Origin: Endomychus coccineus
Lineage: Eukaryota; Arthropoda; Insecta; Coleoptera; Endomychidae
Assembly (NCBI GenBank): GCA_958510875.1
Contig: OY294069.1
Span: 177,736,868 to 177,800,867, forward strand
Direction of reading: 5' to 3'
Length of the DNA: 64,000 nt
Position 1 is the first letter of the stretch; each line of letters opens with the position of its first letter. The position numbers were made by a program, and so were the translations under genes. Below the pieces are notes generated by a model. That model was not told where the DNA came from. It did no database searches and saw nothing but the letters and a program-made list of their open reading frames with translations. Of the stretch, positions 1 through 10,792 are shown piece after piece.

Positions 1-22
1 GGTGGAGATGGAGCGGGATACG
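1..22 (+). CDS. 3' end of a 149-nt type exon (partial, cut by window edge)
   Basis: The first 22 bases end in a strong donor (ACG|gtaagttaaaatattg). In the frame used by the two full paralogues they encode VEMERDT, matching the ends LEIERDT (40305-40453) and NRRET (34195-34343). The intron that follows is nearly identical to the intron after the 40305-40453 exon for about 330 bases. This is the plus-strand copy of the same exon family; the rest of it lies upstream of the window. Function unknown. Confidence 0.55.
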
Positions 23-348
23 GTAAGTTAAAATATTGTGAATTTATTTATACACATATGTCTGTATCTATTATAGTATTTATCATGAAACCGTGTACAA
101 AAAAGGTAGTTAGTTAGATAAATACCCTCAAGCTATCGGTGGTAACTTGTTGGAAATTGTAAGGATGGGTAGGACTTTGAGCTGGGAGGGATTGAAGAAA
201 GATGTCAGCAAATGTTTGATTCAATATAGACATAATACAATTGTAAGCATCTTCCTTCTGTATTGAAGATATTAATGACTGATAATTCATGTTTAACTTA
301 CTCTGACTACACGAGAGGAAAACCTTCAATTTTCGAGAAACATCGTGT

Positions 349-790
349 GAGCCAGTGATGAAATGTTGGGAGAGGAGATAGGCATTCGAATTTTTCTTGA
401 AGGTTAGGAGATTATAGGCATAGGGAAAGACCTCACTAGGCAAAAAGTTCCCCGTTCGATAGATAAGGAAAGTCTGGTAGGACGAGCTTGACAATGAAAT
501 GGTGACTAGTTTGAGCTTCTTCTAGTCCGCCTATATGGAATCTCTCATGGTGGAATGACAGATTAGATCTCTTCTAGATAGAATCCAAGAGCTTCAACAT
601 AAGTTTGCGAGCCGAACTCCAAACATGTGAACATTACTCCAGGACAGGTCGAGTCTGTGCTTTGTAAATTATGAGAAGCTGCTGAGATCTAAGCTAGCTC
701 TTGGAATGGAATAAAAAACCAAGTTTTTCTGAAGAGGTTTCCGCAATGAACCTCACATGATTATCCATGCTCAGGGATCGTAAAGTCATT
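349..790 (-). pseudogene. Non-LTR retrotransposon reverse transcriptase, C-terminal remnant
   Basis: Read on the minus strand with several frame breaks and stops, this encodes a typical C-terminal part of a jockey/CR1-like ORF2: a KLGFLFHSKS block, then IYKAQTRPVLE and CSHVWSSARKLML, then LLDSI, and finally a YQTFLIYRTG-type tail. Its 3' end coincides with the point (about 348) where this arm stops matching the 40-kb arm, so it is an insertion younger than the duplication. It is 5'-truncated and dead. Confidence 0.65.
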
Positions 791-1501
791 GGAACAAACA
801 TTCATGGAGAGAAGGAATTTCGAGTTTGGGAGAATCCCTCAATGAGGAACGTGGTGGTCGATGAGATTCAAATCTTTGAATCCAGGGGTCCTAGAGAACC
901 CCGTTTGGACAATTTATCGTTCGCTTCATTTCCTTTCACGCCGGAGTCGTCGGGTACCCATACTAGGTGATGTTTATTCCCTCCGGCAAATTCAGCCAGG
1001 ACGTAGAAGTCGTCCTATGGGTGCGAAGCACGGCCAGAATCGCTCGGCTGTCGGTGCAGATATAAATCCAGGCTACTTCGGTAGTTTAGTCTTAGTAGGT
1101 TGTCACCATATTATCTGAAGCTACTGAATGAATTAACAATAATGAATTGTGAGTTTATACTACTTCCCCAACTAGCTCAAATTCGGTGTTCGGCCTGATG
1201 CCTCCTGATAGTGTAAAGTTCTTGTATCACCTAATTATTTATGCTTACTGCCTGTCCAATTCGGATTATATTATTAAATGTTTATACCGCTAAATGAGAA
1301 GATCAATACAATTGTCCGAATTCAGTGTGCATTATAAGATGATATAAGAACAATAATCTAGATATAATGAGGAATTGGGTGGATTGAGTGAGATTCAAAT
1401 AACTCTCTAACTGGATTACAATGCGGTTCAAAACCTTCGACTTGAATAGAAATTTTTTATACTTGGATACACGGAGGGTAACCTATAACGTTAGAAGAAC
1501 C
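791..1501. other. No gene recognised
   Basis: Two overlapping short plus-strand frames (about 767-970 and 861-1118) have no recognisable motif. The start of this block continues the minus-strand non-LTR remnant; the rest is AT-rich spacer. Confidence 0.4.
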
Positions 1502-1830
1502 TCATGTGAGCCAGCCGATGGGATGTTGGGGAAGAAGGTAGGCATTCAAATTTTGCTTTAAGGTTTGGAGGTTATAAGCATAGGGAAATACCTCACTAGG
1601 CAAAAATTTCCACAACTTCCCCGTTCGATAGATAAGGAAAGTCTGGTAGGACGAAGTTCGGCAGGTCTCGAGCTTGACAATGAAGGGGTGACTAGTTAGA
1701 GCTTCTTCTAGTCCGCTTATATGGAGTTCCACAGCTTTGCTATTCGTTAGAAAAATGAAGGGTTGTAGGAAGTAGTTTGTTAGGTCTCGAGCTTGACAAT
1801 ATCTCGCGGTGGAGCAACAGACGAGAATTT
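1502..1830 (-). pseudogene. Second non-LTR reverse transcriptase C-terminal remnant
   Basis: The minus strand encodes CRTSSYQTFLIYRTGKLW followed by FLPSEVFPYAYNLQTLK, the end of a jockey/CR1-like ORF2, closely matching the copy at about 349-500. Beyond about 1740 a 30-base stretch (ctcgagcttgacaat) is repeated, showing a local rearrangement. Related fragments recur at about 16735-16800 and 18620-18690, so the family is scattered through the window. Confidence 0.6.
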
Positions 1831-2831
1831 TGATAAATTCCGACCATGAAAATATCTTTCTACGATATTCTAGAGAGATCAATGAATTCACCAGCTACCT
1901 TATTTCAACAGACAACACATGAGAGATCCAGATTGACTCTGCAATTGATTAGATGAATTCTCCCTTCAGCAGCTTCCAGCAGACCAGTGAAGTATGAGGA
2001 ATTGTAGAAAAACAGGTCTCACCAGAACCACCCCTAGTGGTGGTGGTTCTCATAGCACTGTTATCAAGTCACTAAGCCTTGTCCAGCGTCAGACAAGACT
2101 TGATACAACGGCTTCTTGTATGCCTAAAAGAATGCAACAGTTTTATTCACCCAGGTTCCCAGGTGCATTTTACTGTTCATTTTAGCATCGATGATTCCAA
2201 GGTACTTCACTGATCCATTAGGATACAAGTTCTTGAGCAAAAAACCCAGCTGCATTCAACTCGATTATTAGACTGTCTATCACCAGACACCAAGTTGGCG
2301 GAGAATGTATAATCTTTGGAACACAACTGATTATTGTCGGTGGTTCATTACAATAAGCCAAAAGAAATTATGTTATTTGACAAACATTCGAATTTTGGTA
2401 AAATCTTAATAATTGTTAAATTTGACCTGTTGGATGATTCACAATATTTTTGTATGGAAAATTGAAAATAAAACAGCAGAAAAGTTGATGAAGGAAGATG
2501 ATTAGATCATCATAATACAGTAAACATAGAAAGCGGTTCTACTATTTCAGATTTTTGTTATTACACAAATTTTACGTAAATTTGCATATTATCTTTGATT
2601 AGAATGTGGTGAAGATATAAACTGTCCACAGTTTGACATGATGATTGGAAATAATTTGATCAAGTTTGAAAATTTCACTGTGAATAGTGCATTGGATTTT
2701 GTTCCAAGGAACCTTCAAATAATACCGTTCAATTATTTATCCATAATAAAGTATCAAATAAAGTTAGTTGCTGGAGACAGAATAGAGTAATAGACCCTTT
2801 GTTGTATTGAAGGATCCATCAAGCTGCTGAA

Positions 2832-3005
2832 ATGGATATTCAGATAACGAGCTATCATCGATTTGGTTTTTGGATACATTTAATTGATAGTTTTTTTCTG
2901 GTCACAGTATCCATAACTATACTCAGTGATGAACAATTATTAACCAATCCATTGATTCTTTACAATATCAATACATCCAACCACAGTCACGCCACGGCAC
3001 GATAA
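2832..3005 (+). CDS. Small unrecognised reading frame, conserved in both duplication arms
   Basis: A 57-codon frame (ATG at 2832, TAA at 3003) contains YHRFGFWIHLIDSFF and ILSDEQLLTNPL. The minus-strand copy at 37097-37291 reads YHRFGIWIHVIDSFC and ILSDKQLLTNPL, also ending at the same stop. The protein is hydrophobic in the middle and could be part of a membrane protein, but I recognise no family. The conservation may reflect only the recent duplication. It could be a 3' exon of the unrecognised gene seen at 39385-39639. Confidence 0.3.
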   Translation: MDIQITSYHRFGFWIHLIDSFFLVTVSITILSDEQLLTNPLILYNINTSNHSHATAR

Positions 3006-3065
3006 CATATAGCCACGATTCGGATAAACATATTCACGACGTAGAACATGTACGCGACCTGAAGT

Positions 3066-3379
3066 ACCCTAGCTTTAACCCGGGTTCGATCCCACCCGGG
3101 CGACTTTTTTTATTACTTTTTTTTGATAATTATGATACGAAATCATAATAATTTTAATAATAATAATTATTATTTAATAAATCAATATTAAAATTAATTA
3201 ATTAACAAATTAAATGCAGGGTTCGAGGCAGGTTTCAAATACATATAATTTTGTTTGAAAAAAAAAACGTGGTCTTCATCTCTGACTTGCTAGAAATTCT
3301 ATACTACATATTATGTCAGAGGAGAAGAAGCAGATGTTTCTTTATCAAAAAAAATGGAGGCTGTTCCTACACATACATA
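3066..3379. other. AT-rich spacer
   Basis: Contains a short tRNA-like T-arm (about 3075-3104) followed by a T run, then simple AT-rich sequence up to the TA target site of the mariner-type element. No gene seen. Confidence 0.4.
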
Positions 3380-3980
3380 CAGGGTGTCCTCAAACTGCGT
3401 GGCTAAAATAAAACAGAAGATTCTCTGATTCGAAAAAAATTTGATGAGCCTTTTTACTTTTGCCTCAACTGTCTTGTTTAGCCGGTAGAGGGCTTCAAAG
3501 TTGCAAAAATAATTTTGTTTTTTCGGTATAACTTGAGAACGTGATGAAGGACTTTTACAATATTTGGCAGGTGAGTTACTGTCAATAATAGCCGTTTTTG
3601 AGAGCGGAGCATAGAGCCTTAAAGACCATAGAAATGGCTCAAACTTGAGGATGTAACGGGAAAAGTGTCCAGAACTTTTTTGTGGTCGATGTAATTCACT
3701 CTATATTTTTTATGTAGATAGCTTATCTAATTTGGAAACCTGTTCTTACTCTTAGAAAATTTTGATAAAATCAACGGATTAGCTTGAAAAAAATAATTTT
3801 CGAGTCTCTGCAATTTTGGCTTACTAATTTTACTTGATTAAAATACCTTAGTTGCCTTTGCTTTTCTAATGTCATTTTGGCATTTGGAGAATTTATTCTC
3901 AAAACTGTCAGTTTTTACTTTGCTTTCCGTAAAAATTTTATAAAATTATGGCTCAAAATTTCACTAACACTGAAATGGTT
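3380..3980 (+). repeat. Left terminal inverted repeat of the mariner/Tc1-type element
   Basis: It matches the reverse complement of 5111-5710 along its whole length with scattered differences. Its inner end (3948-3980) is a mirror copy of the transposase start, an ATG followed by codons for AQNFTNTEMV, so the repeat reaches into coding sequence. Confidence 0.9.
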
Positions 3981-4093
3981 AATATCTCGGTAAAACACGA
4001 ATAATAAAAACAATAGAAATGGGGAAACGATGTGATTATTTAGGAAAAACAAATGCTAAATTAAAAGAAACAACAAAACTTTTTTGGAAATCG

Positions 4094-5143
4094 CTAAGGC
4101 ATCAATTGTTCGAAATGTTGCCCATTTTCCTGAATACACAAATTAATTCGTTTCAAGAAATTGGATTGAACTCTGGCTAGTACTTCAGGATCATTCTTCA
4201 ATAAATCCGCTTCATGATTAATTCGTTGCAACAATTCCTCTCGTGTGTTTACTGGAGCTGCATAAACTTTCGACTTCAAAGCGCCCCATAGAAAGAAGTC
4301 GCAGGGCGTCAAATCAGGGGAGCGGGCCGGCCAGTTCACTGGTGCATCGTGTCCTCTACCTATCCAGCGATCTGGATATTCCGCATTCAAATGTCGCCTC
4401 ACAGCTAATGTGAAATGAGGAGGTGCACCATCATGGATAAACCAGGCCACGACGAATGTGTAAGGGCAAGTCTTCCAACAGTTCAAGTAGCCTTTGTTCC
4501 AAAAAGTTCAAGTAGTTCTCCCCGTTCAATCGATCGGGTATAACGGTAGGGCCAATAATAAAGTTATCCACAATTCCAACCCAAACATTGATTTTAGTTT
4601 GATTCTGAAAATATGTAACTTCCGTTTCATGAGGATTTTCATCAGCATAGAAATGTTCATTATGGAGGTTAAAAATACCATATCTCCTGAAAGTAGCTTC
4701 GTCTGTGAACAGAATTCTTCTACAAAAATTGGGGTTTGCGTTTTGTCTTTGGACAATAAGCCGACAGAAATCTAGCCGATGACCTGGATCCATGGGCAAT
4801 AAGTCTTGAACTGTTTTAATATGATAGGGATACAACAGTTCTTCTTTCAGTACATTATGAACTAATGATTTTGAGGCTCCAATACGAAGTCCCAAACGTA
4901 GTGTGCTTATCCCAGGTTCAGTTTCAACCGCTTCCAGTATCGCTTCTTCGAGCTCTAACGTCCTTCTTGTCCGTCTGCGTCCAGTTTCTCTGCGATTTGC
5001 TTAAAATTTGCCAGTTTCGCGAAGGTTTGCCGATTTGGAATTCTGCGAAGCTGATATCTTTCCCTTCTCCGGCCATTGCAACGACAAAGTCCATAAATCA
5101 ATAACATATCAACCATTTCAGTGTTAGTGAAATTTTGAGCCAT
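4094..5143 (-). pseudogene. Mariner/Tc1-superfamily transposase (DUF4817-like N-terminus, DDE domain), frameshifted
   Basis: Cut-and-paste transposase. It starts at the ATG at 5143 with a helix-turn-helix-like N-terminus (MVDMLLIYG and PNRQTF, the DUF4817 pattern common in insect transposases). A frameshift near 4965 and another near 4440 split it into three frames. The DDE catalytic domain is recognisable: LFTDEATF (first Asp), FIHDGAPPHF (second) and ARSPDLTPCDFFLW (third). There are 38 residues between the second and third Asp, more than the 34 of classical mariner. It ends at 4094. The frame breaks make it inactive, although all key residues can still be read. Confidence 0.88.
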
Positions 5144-5710
5144 AATTTTATAAAATTTTTACGGAAAGCAAAGTAAAAACTGACAGTTTTGAGAATAAAT
5201 TCTTCAAATGCCAAAATGACATTAGAAAAGCAAAGGCAACTAAGGTATTTTAATCAAGTAAAATTAGTAAGCCAAAATTGCAGAGACTCGAAAATTATTT
5301 TTTTCAAGCTAATCCGTTGATTTTATCAAAATTTTCTAAGAGTAAGAAAAGTTTTCAAATTAGATAAGCTATCTACATAAAAAATATAGAGTAAATTACA
5401 TTGACCACAAAAAAGTTCTGGACACTTTTCCCGTTACATCCTCAAGTTTGAGCCATTTCTATGGTCTCTAAGGCTCTGTGATTCACTCTCAAAAATGGCC
5501 ATTATTGACAGTAACTCACCTGCTAAATATTGTAAAAGTTCTTCATCACGTTCTCAAGTTATACCGAAAGAACAAAATTATTTTTGCAATTTTGAAGCCC
5601 TCTACCGGGTAAACAAGACACTTGAGGCAAAAGTAAAAAGGCTCATCAACTTTTTTTCGAATCAAAGAATCTTCGGTTTTATTTTGGCCACGCAGTTCGA
5701 GGACACCCTG
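5111..5710 (-). repeat. Right terminal inverted repeat of the mariner/Tc1-type element
   Basis: Partner of 3380-3980. It includes the first 11 codons of the transposase (start at 5143) and ends GGACACCCTG next to the TA target site. Confidence 0.9.
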
Positions 5711-5779
5711 TATAAACGATTTTGGCCCATTGTATTAGGCATGTAAGTTTTAATTCGTTTGCGAGTAGAAAATGATCTC

Positions 5780-7184
5780 TCCACCGATGCCTACGTGACA
5801 GGAATGGTGACTGTCAAACAAAGTAGTTTATAAAACTGAGGTAAAACTTGTTGCAAATCATTGTCTATCATATATTTTATCATATCGGCGTGACTGTCAT
5901 ACTGGCCTAAAATATCTTTATCCGAGTATATAACGCATAATTCATTGTGGCGTGCTATTTTATCAAAAAATTTATATTTTAGAACTAAGTTATCTTAAAG
6001 TGTGTGTATTGGGAAACTCTTTTGAAAAAGATTCGAAAAATCTTCTATTCGTCAAGTCAACAAACTTCAATTCATGTAAATCGGAAAATCTAATCTCAAA
6101 TTGACCTTTAATATCTAAAATTTCATAAAAAAGTTGTTTATAATGTAGTTTCTTGTCTACCAAATTATATGTTTTCCTCCTTTTCGCGGGAGGAGCCTCA
6201 TCAGTTTCAATTTTCAAATAAAATATTAAAATGAAATTCTGTATTACGGAAACTTGAAATTTTTCCAATGAGATGTTTCAAACGATCTCTTGAATAAATT
6301 ATATCAGTGAATTTATGTTGTAAAATTTGAAAAATAAGATCAGTTTGTTCAAATATTAATTTAAAATTATCAAGAAAAAACCAAAATTCTTCATTTTCTA
6401 AATAAGATTTTAAACCAACAGCAGCATTCAATGAAACCTGATCTGTTGAAAAGTCATCACTGTTTAATACAAAATCAAATGTTTCAATTAATTTGTCTTT
6501 ATTTTTATGGATGGTAAATACTGCACGTGATGTAAAATTCCATCGAGTTGGAGCATAACAGGGGAATCAATGATTTTTTTTTAAACTTCGTCTTGTCAAT
6601 ACTACTATTAGTATTAACAATGATCGATTTTGATAGTTACCTGACATTACTAATCCTTTCAAATCTGGTAAAGGCCGTTTATTTAAAAGAAACACTTTCA
6701 TCATATGTTAATTCACTAAATGGATTTTCTAAAAGGCAGCAACTAACTCACTAACACTCATTTTAAATTTACAACAGACAACAATCTAACCTTACTTCGC
6801 GTGGCGTGACAACACATAAACAAGCACTGACTGACCTACTCAGCAGTCGGCAGAACGCACGTCCCGTATTTTATAGATTGCTAGCGGCTGCCGCAGGCTA
6901 GCCTCCAGAGGGTGTTGCCATTTTCGCTGATTTACCCAGTTAGCGTTCGGACTGGTCGGAAAAACGGCAACTGCGTTGCACAACACATGCTCAGCGTTTG
7001 AGATATATAGAGAGTCTAGCCTCAGGGCACTGTTGCCAGATTAAAAATAACTACTGAGAACGGGGAATTAATTGTAAAATTTTATAAATTATCAGAGAAA
7101 CAGGAAACAAAATGGAGAATGATCATTAAGATAAATTGGTGAGGAGGCTGAGCCTCCTTAGCCTCCTTCGAGGAGCCGCCACTG
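5780..7184 (-). mobile_element. Deleted, truncated copy of the hAT element found at 22608-25329
   Basis: The right end (7173-7184, GAGCCGCCACTG) is the same terminal repeat as in the complete hAT at 22608-25329. Sequence on the minus strand follows that element with a large internal deletion (about 23490-24190 of the other copy is missing, junction near 6560). The other end is lost: homology stops at about 5780 without a terminal repeat. This is a dead deletion derivative. Confidence 0.8.
5990..6545 (-). pseudogene. hAT transposase remnant (central and C-terminal parts)
   Basis: Minus-strand frames encode SLNAAVGLKSYLENEEFW, FEQTDLIFQILQHKFTD and IIYSRDRLKHLIGK, then in another frame LHYKQLFYEILDIKG. 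These match the transposase at 23023-25058 with several frame breaks. The DDE residues before this region are deleted. Confidence 0.75.
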
Positions 7185-7390
7185 TCCCTTTAATCACGGG
7201 TTCAGTAACTTATAGAATTTGGGTGAACTACTACTACATGAGATGCAAAATATTTATTCACATTCGATATCTTGAAGCGTTTAACTACCAAACCCTATTC
7301 ACACTATTTATTTCTTCATATTATCTCGGTTCAAATTGTTCAATTCTAATACCAATTATGATGAACTAAAATTTGGAAACATTTTTACAG

Positions 7391-7700
7391 TAACACCACC
7401 GGAGACACCCACCCCGGGGCCGTCACCAGCCCCGAGGCCGTCTCACCATCCTCGCGGCCGTCACCACCCCCCGAGACCGTTACCGCCACCGGGAGTTTCA
7501 CCGCCGTAGTCGCCCACCCCCTCACCTTCCCCAACGCCACCGCCAGCTCTGGTGACGATTCCTGTATCCCCCAAGACGGGGGGACAGGATTCGAAACCCA
7601 CCAGAGCGTCTGGTGGTTGGGGAGCCCCAGCGGCAGTGGCGCAGACCGCCGGTACGCCGTGTCCAGCTGGGGCAACACGTCGATGAGGAGGAGGTTAACG
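7391..7700 (+). CDS. Proline-rich micro-exon-gene exon, plus-strand copy P1 (decayed)
   Basis: A GC-rich block in AT-rich DNA is bounded by an acceptor (catttttacag|TAACACCACCGG) and a donor (GTTAACG|gtaagtttg), identical in layout to the tandem-array exon at 43490-43764 and to the exons at 15.3-17.8 kb. The start reads TPPETPTPGPSPAP. The conserved end reads VRRVQLGQHVDEEEVN plus one base (phase 1). Length 310 nt is one base over a multiple of three: an extra base near the VSPK/VPPR position shifts the frame, and a TAG lies in the proline run, so this copy looks decayed. The 150 bases upstream match 57790-57910 inverted. Confidence 0.6.
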
Positions 7701-7734
7701 GTAAGTTTGAATTCTATGTTTTATATTTTATCTG

Positions 7735-7849
7735 GGTGTATGTGTGGTTGTGCGTGTGGATGTGAGTGCGAGGGTGTGTGGATGTCTGTCTAGGTGTATG
7801 TGAGTGTGTGGGCATGTGTGTGCGTGCGTTTGTGTGTGTGAGTGTGTAT
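7735..7849 (+). repeat. GT-rich microsatellite
   Basis: About 115 bases of imperfect (GT)n with GTGTATG and GTGTGC variants. Its last eight bases (gtgtgtat) are the target duplicated by the transposon that starts at 7850. Confidence 0.85.
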
Positions 7850-8519
7850 TAGGCTGTGCCAAAAAAAAATCGATATTTTTTTATTTCGCTCTTCTTCGAG
7901 TATATCATTCCCCGTTCAAATTCATTCAGGTCCCCCAAAATTTAAACAAATCGGTTAATATTTGGAGGTGCATCAAGCCCAAAACGTGTTTTTTGAAATT
8001 TTTCCTCAATTTTTGAGAGGTTTCATAACACTGTTCTACAATAACGGGATGTTTGACACTTGGGATACATTATTACATTCAAACACAAAGTATTTAATGC
8101 ATTTCAGTCCCCACGTCCACTTTCCCACAGATATATTGGCGAAAAGAACCATTTTTTAAGGCCTACAAGCTGTAATTTCAACTTTCAACTGAAATAACTT
8201 CATATTTTTAGGTTAGTGATGCGTCATATGCTCTTTTAACGTAGTCTACAATCACGTAGCATTGATTGAATTGATAATTTCAGAAAAAAACTCTCATCAG
8301 TTATGATAATCTACACTCGAGTGAAAAAACGCACCACTTGCAAAAATGGCAAAAATTCAGAATGCCATAACTCGGTTGTGTTTAGTCGAAAATAGATGCA
8401 TCTTTGAGTTCTAAAAAGGTTAGAGTCTTCCCTTTGATGTGATGCTACTCAATGTGATACCAAATCCATTCCACCCCCTTCCACAACCCTAAGAAAAATA
8501 TGTTCCTGGTGTCAAAAGG
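7850..8519 (+). repeat. Left inverted repeat arm of the 7850-15243 transposon
   Basis: Matches the reverse complement of 15243 back to 12911 once the insertion at about 13289-14978 is ignored. Shared landmarks include the outer GGCTGTGCC end, the block around TTTTTGAGAGGTTTCATAACACTG and the inner TATGTTCCTGGTGTCAAAA end. Confidence 0.85.
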
Positions 8520-8681
8520 TTATTATTAAATCCAAATTCTGACACCGAATTAGAGTTGTGGAGAACGCGTTGTATCGATGAACTATTCTCTCAACATACA
8601 CGTAACTTGTTGTAAAGTTTTGACGTGAACTGCGACTTTTTTACTGAAGATCCATCTGCGTGGAAAAGCAACTAGTCTTAT

Positions 8682-8860
8682 ATAGAAGCGGAAGGAAAAT
8701 TCTCATTTTTGCGCGTTACGAATGACACCGCGGAAAGAGGTATAGCGTTAATCACAAAATATAATTCCGAATTGACGAAGAACGACGAGCAAAAGCAGTA
8801 CCTGTTGAAAGTTGTCGAGGAGTACAGGCGGCGAATTCCAAGCGTTGCGAAAAAAGCGTT
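8682..8860 (+). pseudogene. C-terminal fragment of a transposase-like protein
   Basis: An open stretch encodes RVTNDTAERGIALITKYN, then TKNDEQKQYLLKVVEEYRR and IPSVAKKAF. The BEL/Pao element sits just before the stop: joined across it the frame would end within three codons (TGA at 12643). Upstream frames are broken (TAG near 8675). The pattern VTNDTAERG...EEQKQYLL...VVEEYRR resembles, from memory, the C-terminus of uncharacterised multi-copy proteins of insects and Hydra, probably a DNA-transposon transposase. The family assignment is inference. Confidence 0.5.
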
Positions 8861-9077
8861 TGTAAATACTGCAGACTTGGGGTGAATTGGGCAATATTTA
8901 CTGTATAGTATTGGAATAATTTTATACTTTTTATAATAAGAAGTGTATTTGACAAGTAAATTCTGACAGTCATCTATATTATTTTTTAATTTTTCTACAT
9001 ATCTAGGTAATCATGTAAAACATTAGAAACAGGAAATAAAGTATCTTTAAATTAATATATGAATTCCATTCCTAACA
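8861..9077 (-). repeat. 3' LTR of the BEL/Pao element
   Basis: 217 bp, TG...CA, about 98% identical to 12417-12633 by eye (differences at the ttggaataattt, catgtaaaac and tctttaaatt positions). Confidence 0.95.
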
Positions 9078-9087
9078 TCCTCCCCCC
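9078..9087 (-). promoter_or_regulatory. Polypurine tract
   Basis: On the minus strand GGGGGGAGGA lies directly before the 3' LTR, where second-strand priming is expected in LTR retrotransposons. Confidence 0.85.
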
Positions 9088-9104
9088 GTTATAATTTGTA
9101 AACG

Positions 9105-9824
9105 TTATAGAATTAACAAAATGTAACTAATTAAAATTGAAACGCTGCGGTTCTTCACTTGTCTACCGTCTCTGGTAACAGTGATAACACCATCATCTAT
9201 ACTTCCGTTCCCTTCTTTGTTTCCTTTTGCCCTTTCTGTAATATTGTCCTCTTGTGACGTGTTGCTCTCTTGTTGTTGATTTTCTTGAATCTCTTCTCCT
9301 TGTACTTTTTCACCTTGAAGCTTATCTTCATGTCTGGAGCTGTTGCTGTTTTCTATTTGTCCTCTCAATTCTTTTGTTTCTTGAGATCCAATTTCCAAAG
9401 GATATAGTCTTTGGAATGGACGGATTATCTCACCATTCTTCGTCTTGATCCTGGCGATTCTTGGTGTATTGTCTCTTCCAGGGTATATTTCCAGAATTCT
9501 TGCTAAAGGCCAGTCCATTCTCTTCACGTTTTCAGCACCCACATATACTATGTCCCCCACTTTCAAACTACCTTGTCTCCTTCGACCAGTATTAGTAAGT
9601 TCTGATAAGTACTCTTTCCTAAATCGGCTCCGAAAATCGTCTCTGAGCTTCTGTATATATCGATGACGTCTCAACAAACTCATTCTGTCTAAATCATCAA
9701 ATTCTGGCAGTTCACTAGACCGTATGTCTGTAATAAACATGGAAGGACTTAAGGGCATTAAAATGTCTTCTTCAGAAAAATATGTTAACGGACGAGTGTT
9801 AATAATCGCTTCACATTCACACAA
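9105..9824 (-). pseudogene. BEL/Pao integrase C-terminal (DUF5641) region
   Basis: Contains CECEAIINTRPLTYFS at the end of the integrase, LLRRHRYIQKLRDDFRSR, LKVGDIVYVGAENVKRMDWP and GEIIRPFQRLYPLE, the standard DUF5641 layout of BEL/Pao integrases, followed by a Glu/Gln-rich tail. It continues in the same frame as the reverse transcriptase fragment upstream (9837-10217), with one stop between, so it marks the junction of the internal deletion. Confidence 0.88.
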
Positions 9825-9836
9825 TAATGTGTTGAG

Positions 9837-10217
9837 CTATTCGTAATTTAAACCTATCTGTAAGAACGCCTTTTCAATGTCAGAAATAACCCCGATTATA
9901 CCTATTCTAAATTTTAGAAGAAGTGTAGGAATCATTTCCAAAAAATTAGGTCCTTTATCTAAACAGTCATTCAATGTATTACCCTGTATATCCTTTGCTG
10001 AAGCATCAAAAACTGGTCGAATTCTTGTTGTTGCGCTGGATTCTTTGATGACTGCATGATGAGGAAGATAATGTACTCCTTTTTCCGTATCCTCATCAAC
10101 TGTAACTTCTTCTATGATTCCTAGTTCATTCCATTCCTCGAATATCTTTTCATAGGCATCAAACATTCCTTTGTCAACCAACCGCTTCGTATTCGACTTC
10201 AGTCTCTTCTGTGCCAA
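9837..10217 (-). pseudogene. BEL/Pao reverse transcriptase, N-terminal fragment
   Basis: Encodes YLPHHAVIKESS, TRIRPVFDASAKD, GNTLNDCLDKGPNF and ISDIEKAFLQIGL, the fingers and catalytic motif A region of a BEL/Pao reverse transcriptase. The sequence stops right after motif A, so the YxDD motif, connection and RNase H are all absent. The deletion junction is at about 9837. Confidence 0.9.
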
Positions 10218-10253
10218 ACTTTCATTACTCGGTATCGTGGGATGACCGTCAAT

Positions 10254-10628
10254 CTAAGGCAAGTTGACTTCATATCTATTGTTTTTGCATAAAATAGTGT
10301 CGTAGAATTTTCTTAAAGTTTCTTCGTCTAGAGCTTCCTTTGTCTTCATTTCCGGTGGATTCTTTATTCCCAACGTGTCTAAATTCCATAAATCAGTTAT
10401 AGAGTAATTATCAGAAAATCCAGAAAATATATTCATATTACGTTTGGGAAAATATTTACCCATGATTGTCCACCCAAATCTAGTTTCAACTGCTGTTAGT
10501 CCGTCATCGATATTATCGGTGTTACCTGTCAATAAAGTGCCGAATATATCCGCCCCTAATGAAAGTTCAATTTCACTTGGAACATTCTCGAATTCATTGT
10601 CATAAATAATTATATTTTTATTTCTCAA
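10254..10628 (-). pseudogene. BEL/Pao polyprotein: protease to reverse transcriptase linker (DUF1758/A17 region)
   Basis: Encodes IELSLGADIFGTLLTG and AVETRFGWTIMGKYF, typical of the region after the aspartic protease in BEL/Pao polyproteins. It is in the same frame as the reverse transcriptase fragment, separated by a single stop codon after EVNLP (10254). The upstream junction with the protease is frameshifted. Confidence 0.85.
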
Positions 10629-10792
10629 ATAGTTTATATATGTAATATTGTCTAATCTTGGAATATTATTACATATTCCATATTCTGTTCTAAGACATCT
10701 AGTCTACATTCAAAAGAATTTTTGATGTGTCTGATAACAATATTGTATGAAGTACGGATTTGAGGTTCTGAAGTGTAACCACCGAAAACACC

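Larger units (their letters stand above)
1..3065 (+). repeat. Left arm of an interrupted inverted duplication (matches 37020-40305)
   Basis: Blocks 1-348, about 2090-2420 and about 2555-3065 match the reverse complement of about 39970-40305, 39310-39650 and 37020-37480, in the same order. The arm differs from its partner by insertions: non-LTR sequence at about 349-2090 here, and a foldback element at 37741-39290 there. Both arms carry the end of a 149-nt exon and two conserved small reading frames, so a gene segment was duplicated in inverted orientation before most of these insertions. Confidence 0.75.
3380..5710 (-). mobile_element. Mariner/Tc1-type DNA transposon with ~600-bp terminal inverted repeats
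   Basis: The element starts CAGGGTGTCC and ends GGACACCCTG and is flanked by TA on both sides (3378-3379 and 5711-5712), the target duplication expected for the IS630/Tc1/mariner superfamily. The inverted repeats run 3380-3980 and 5111-5710. Length is 2331 bp. The single transposase gene is on the minus strand and frameshifted, so the copy is complete in outline but not autonomous. Confidence 0.92.

Noticed and set aside
3075..3104. tRNA-like T-arm (ggttcgatccc) followed by a T run
   Set aside because: No matching 5' half, acceptor stem or anticodon arm is present; at most a SINE or tRNA fragment.
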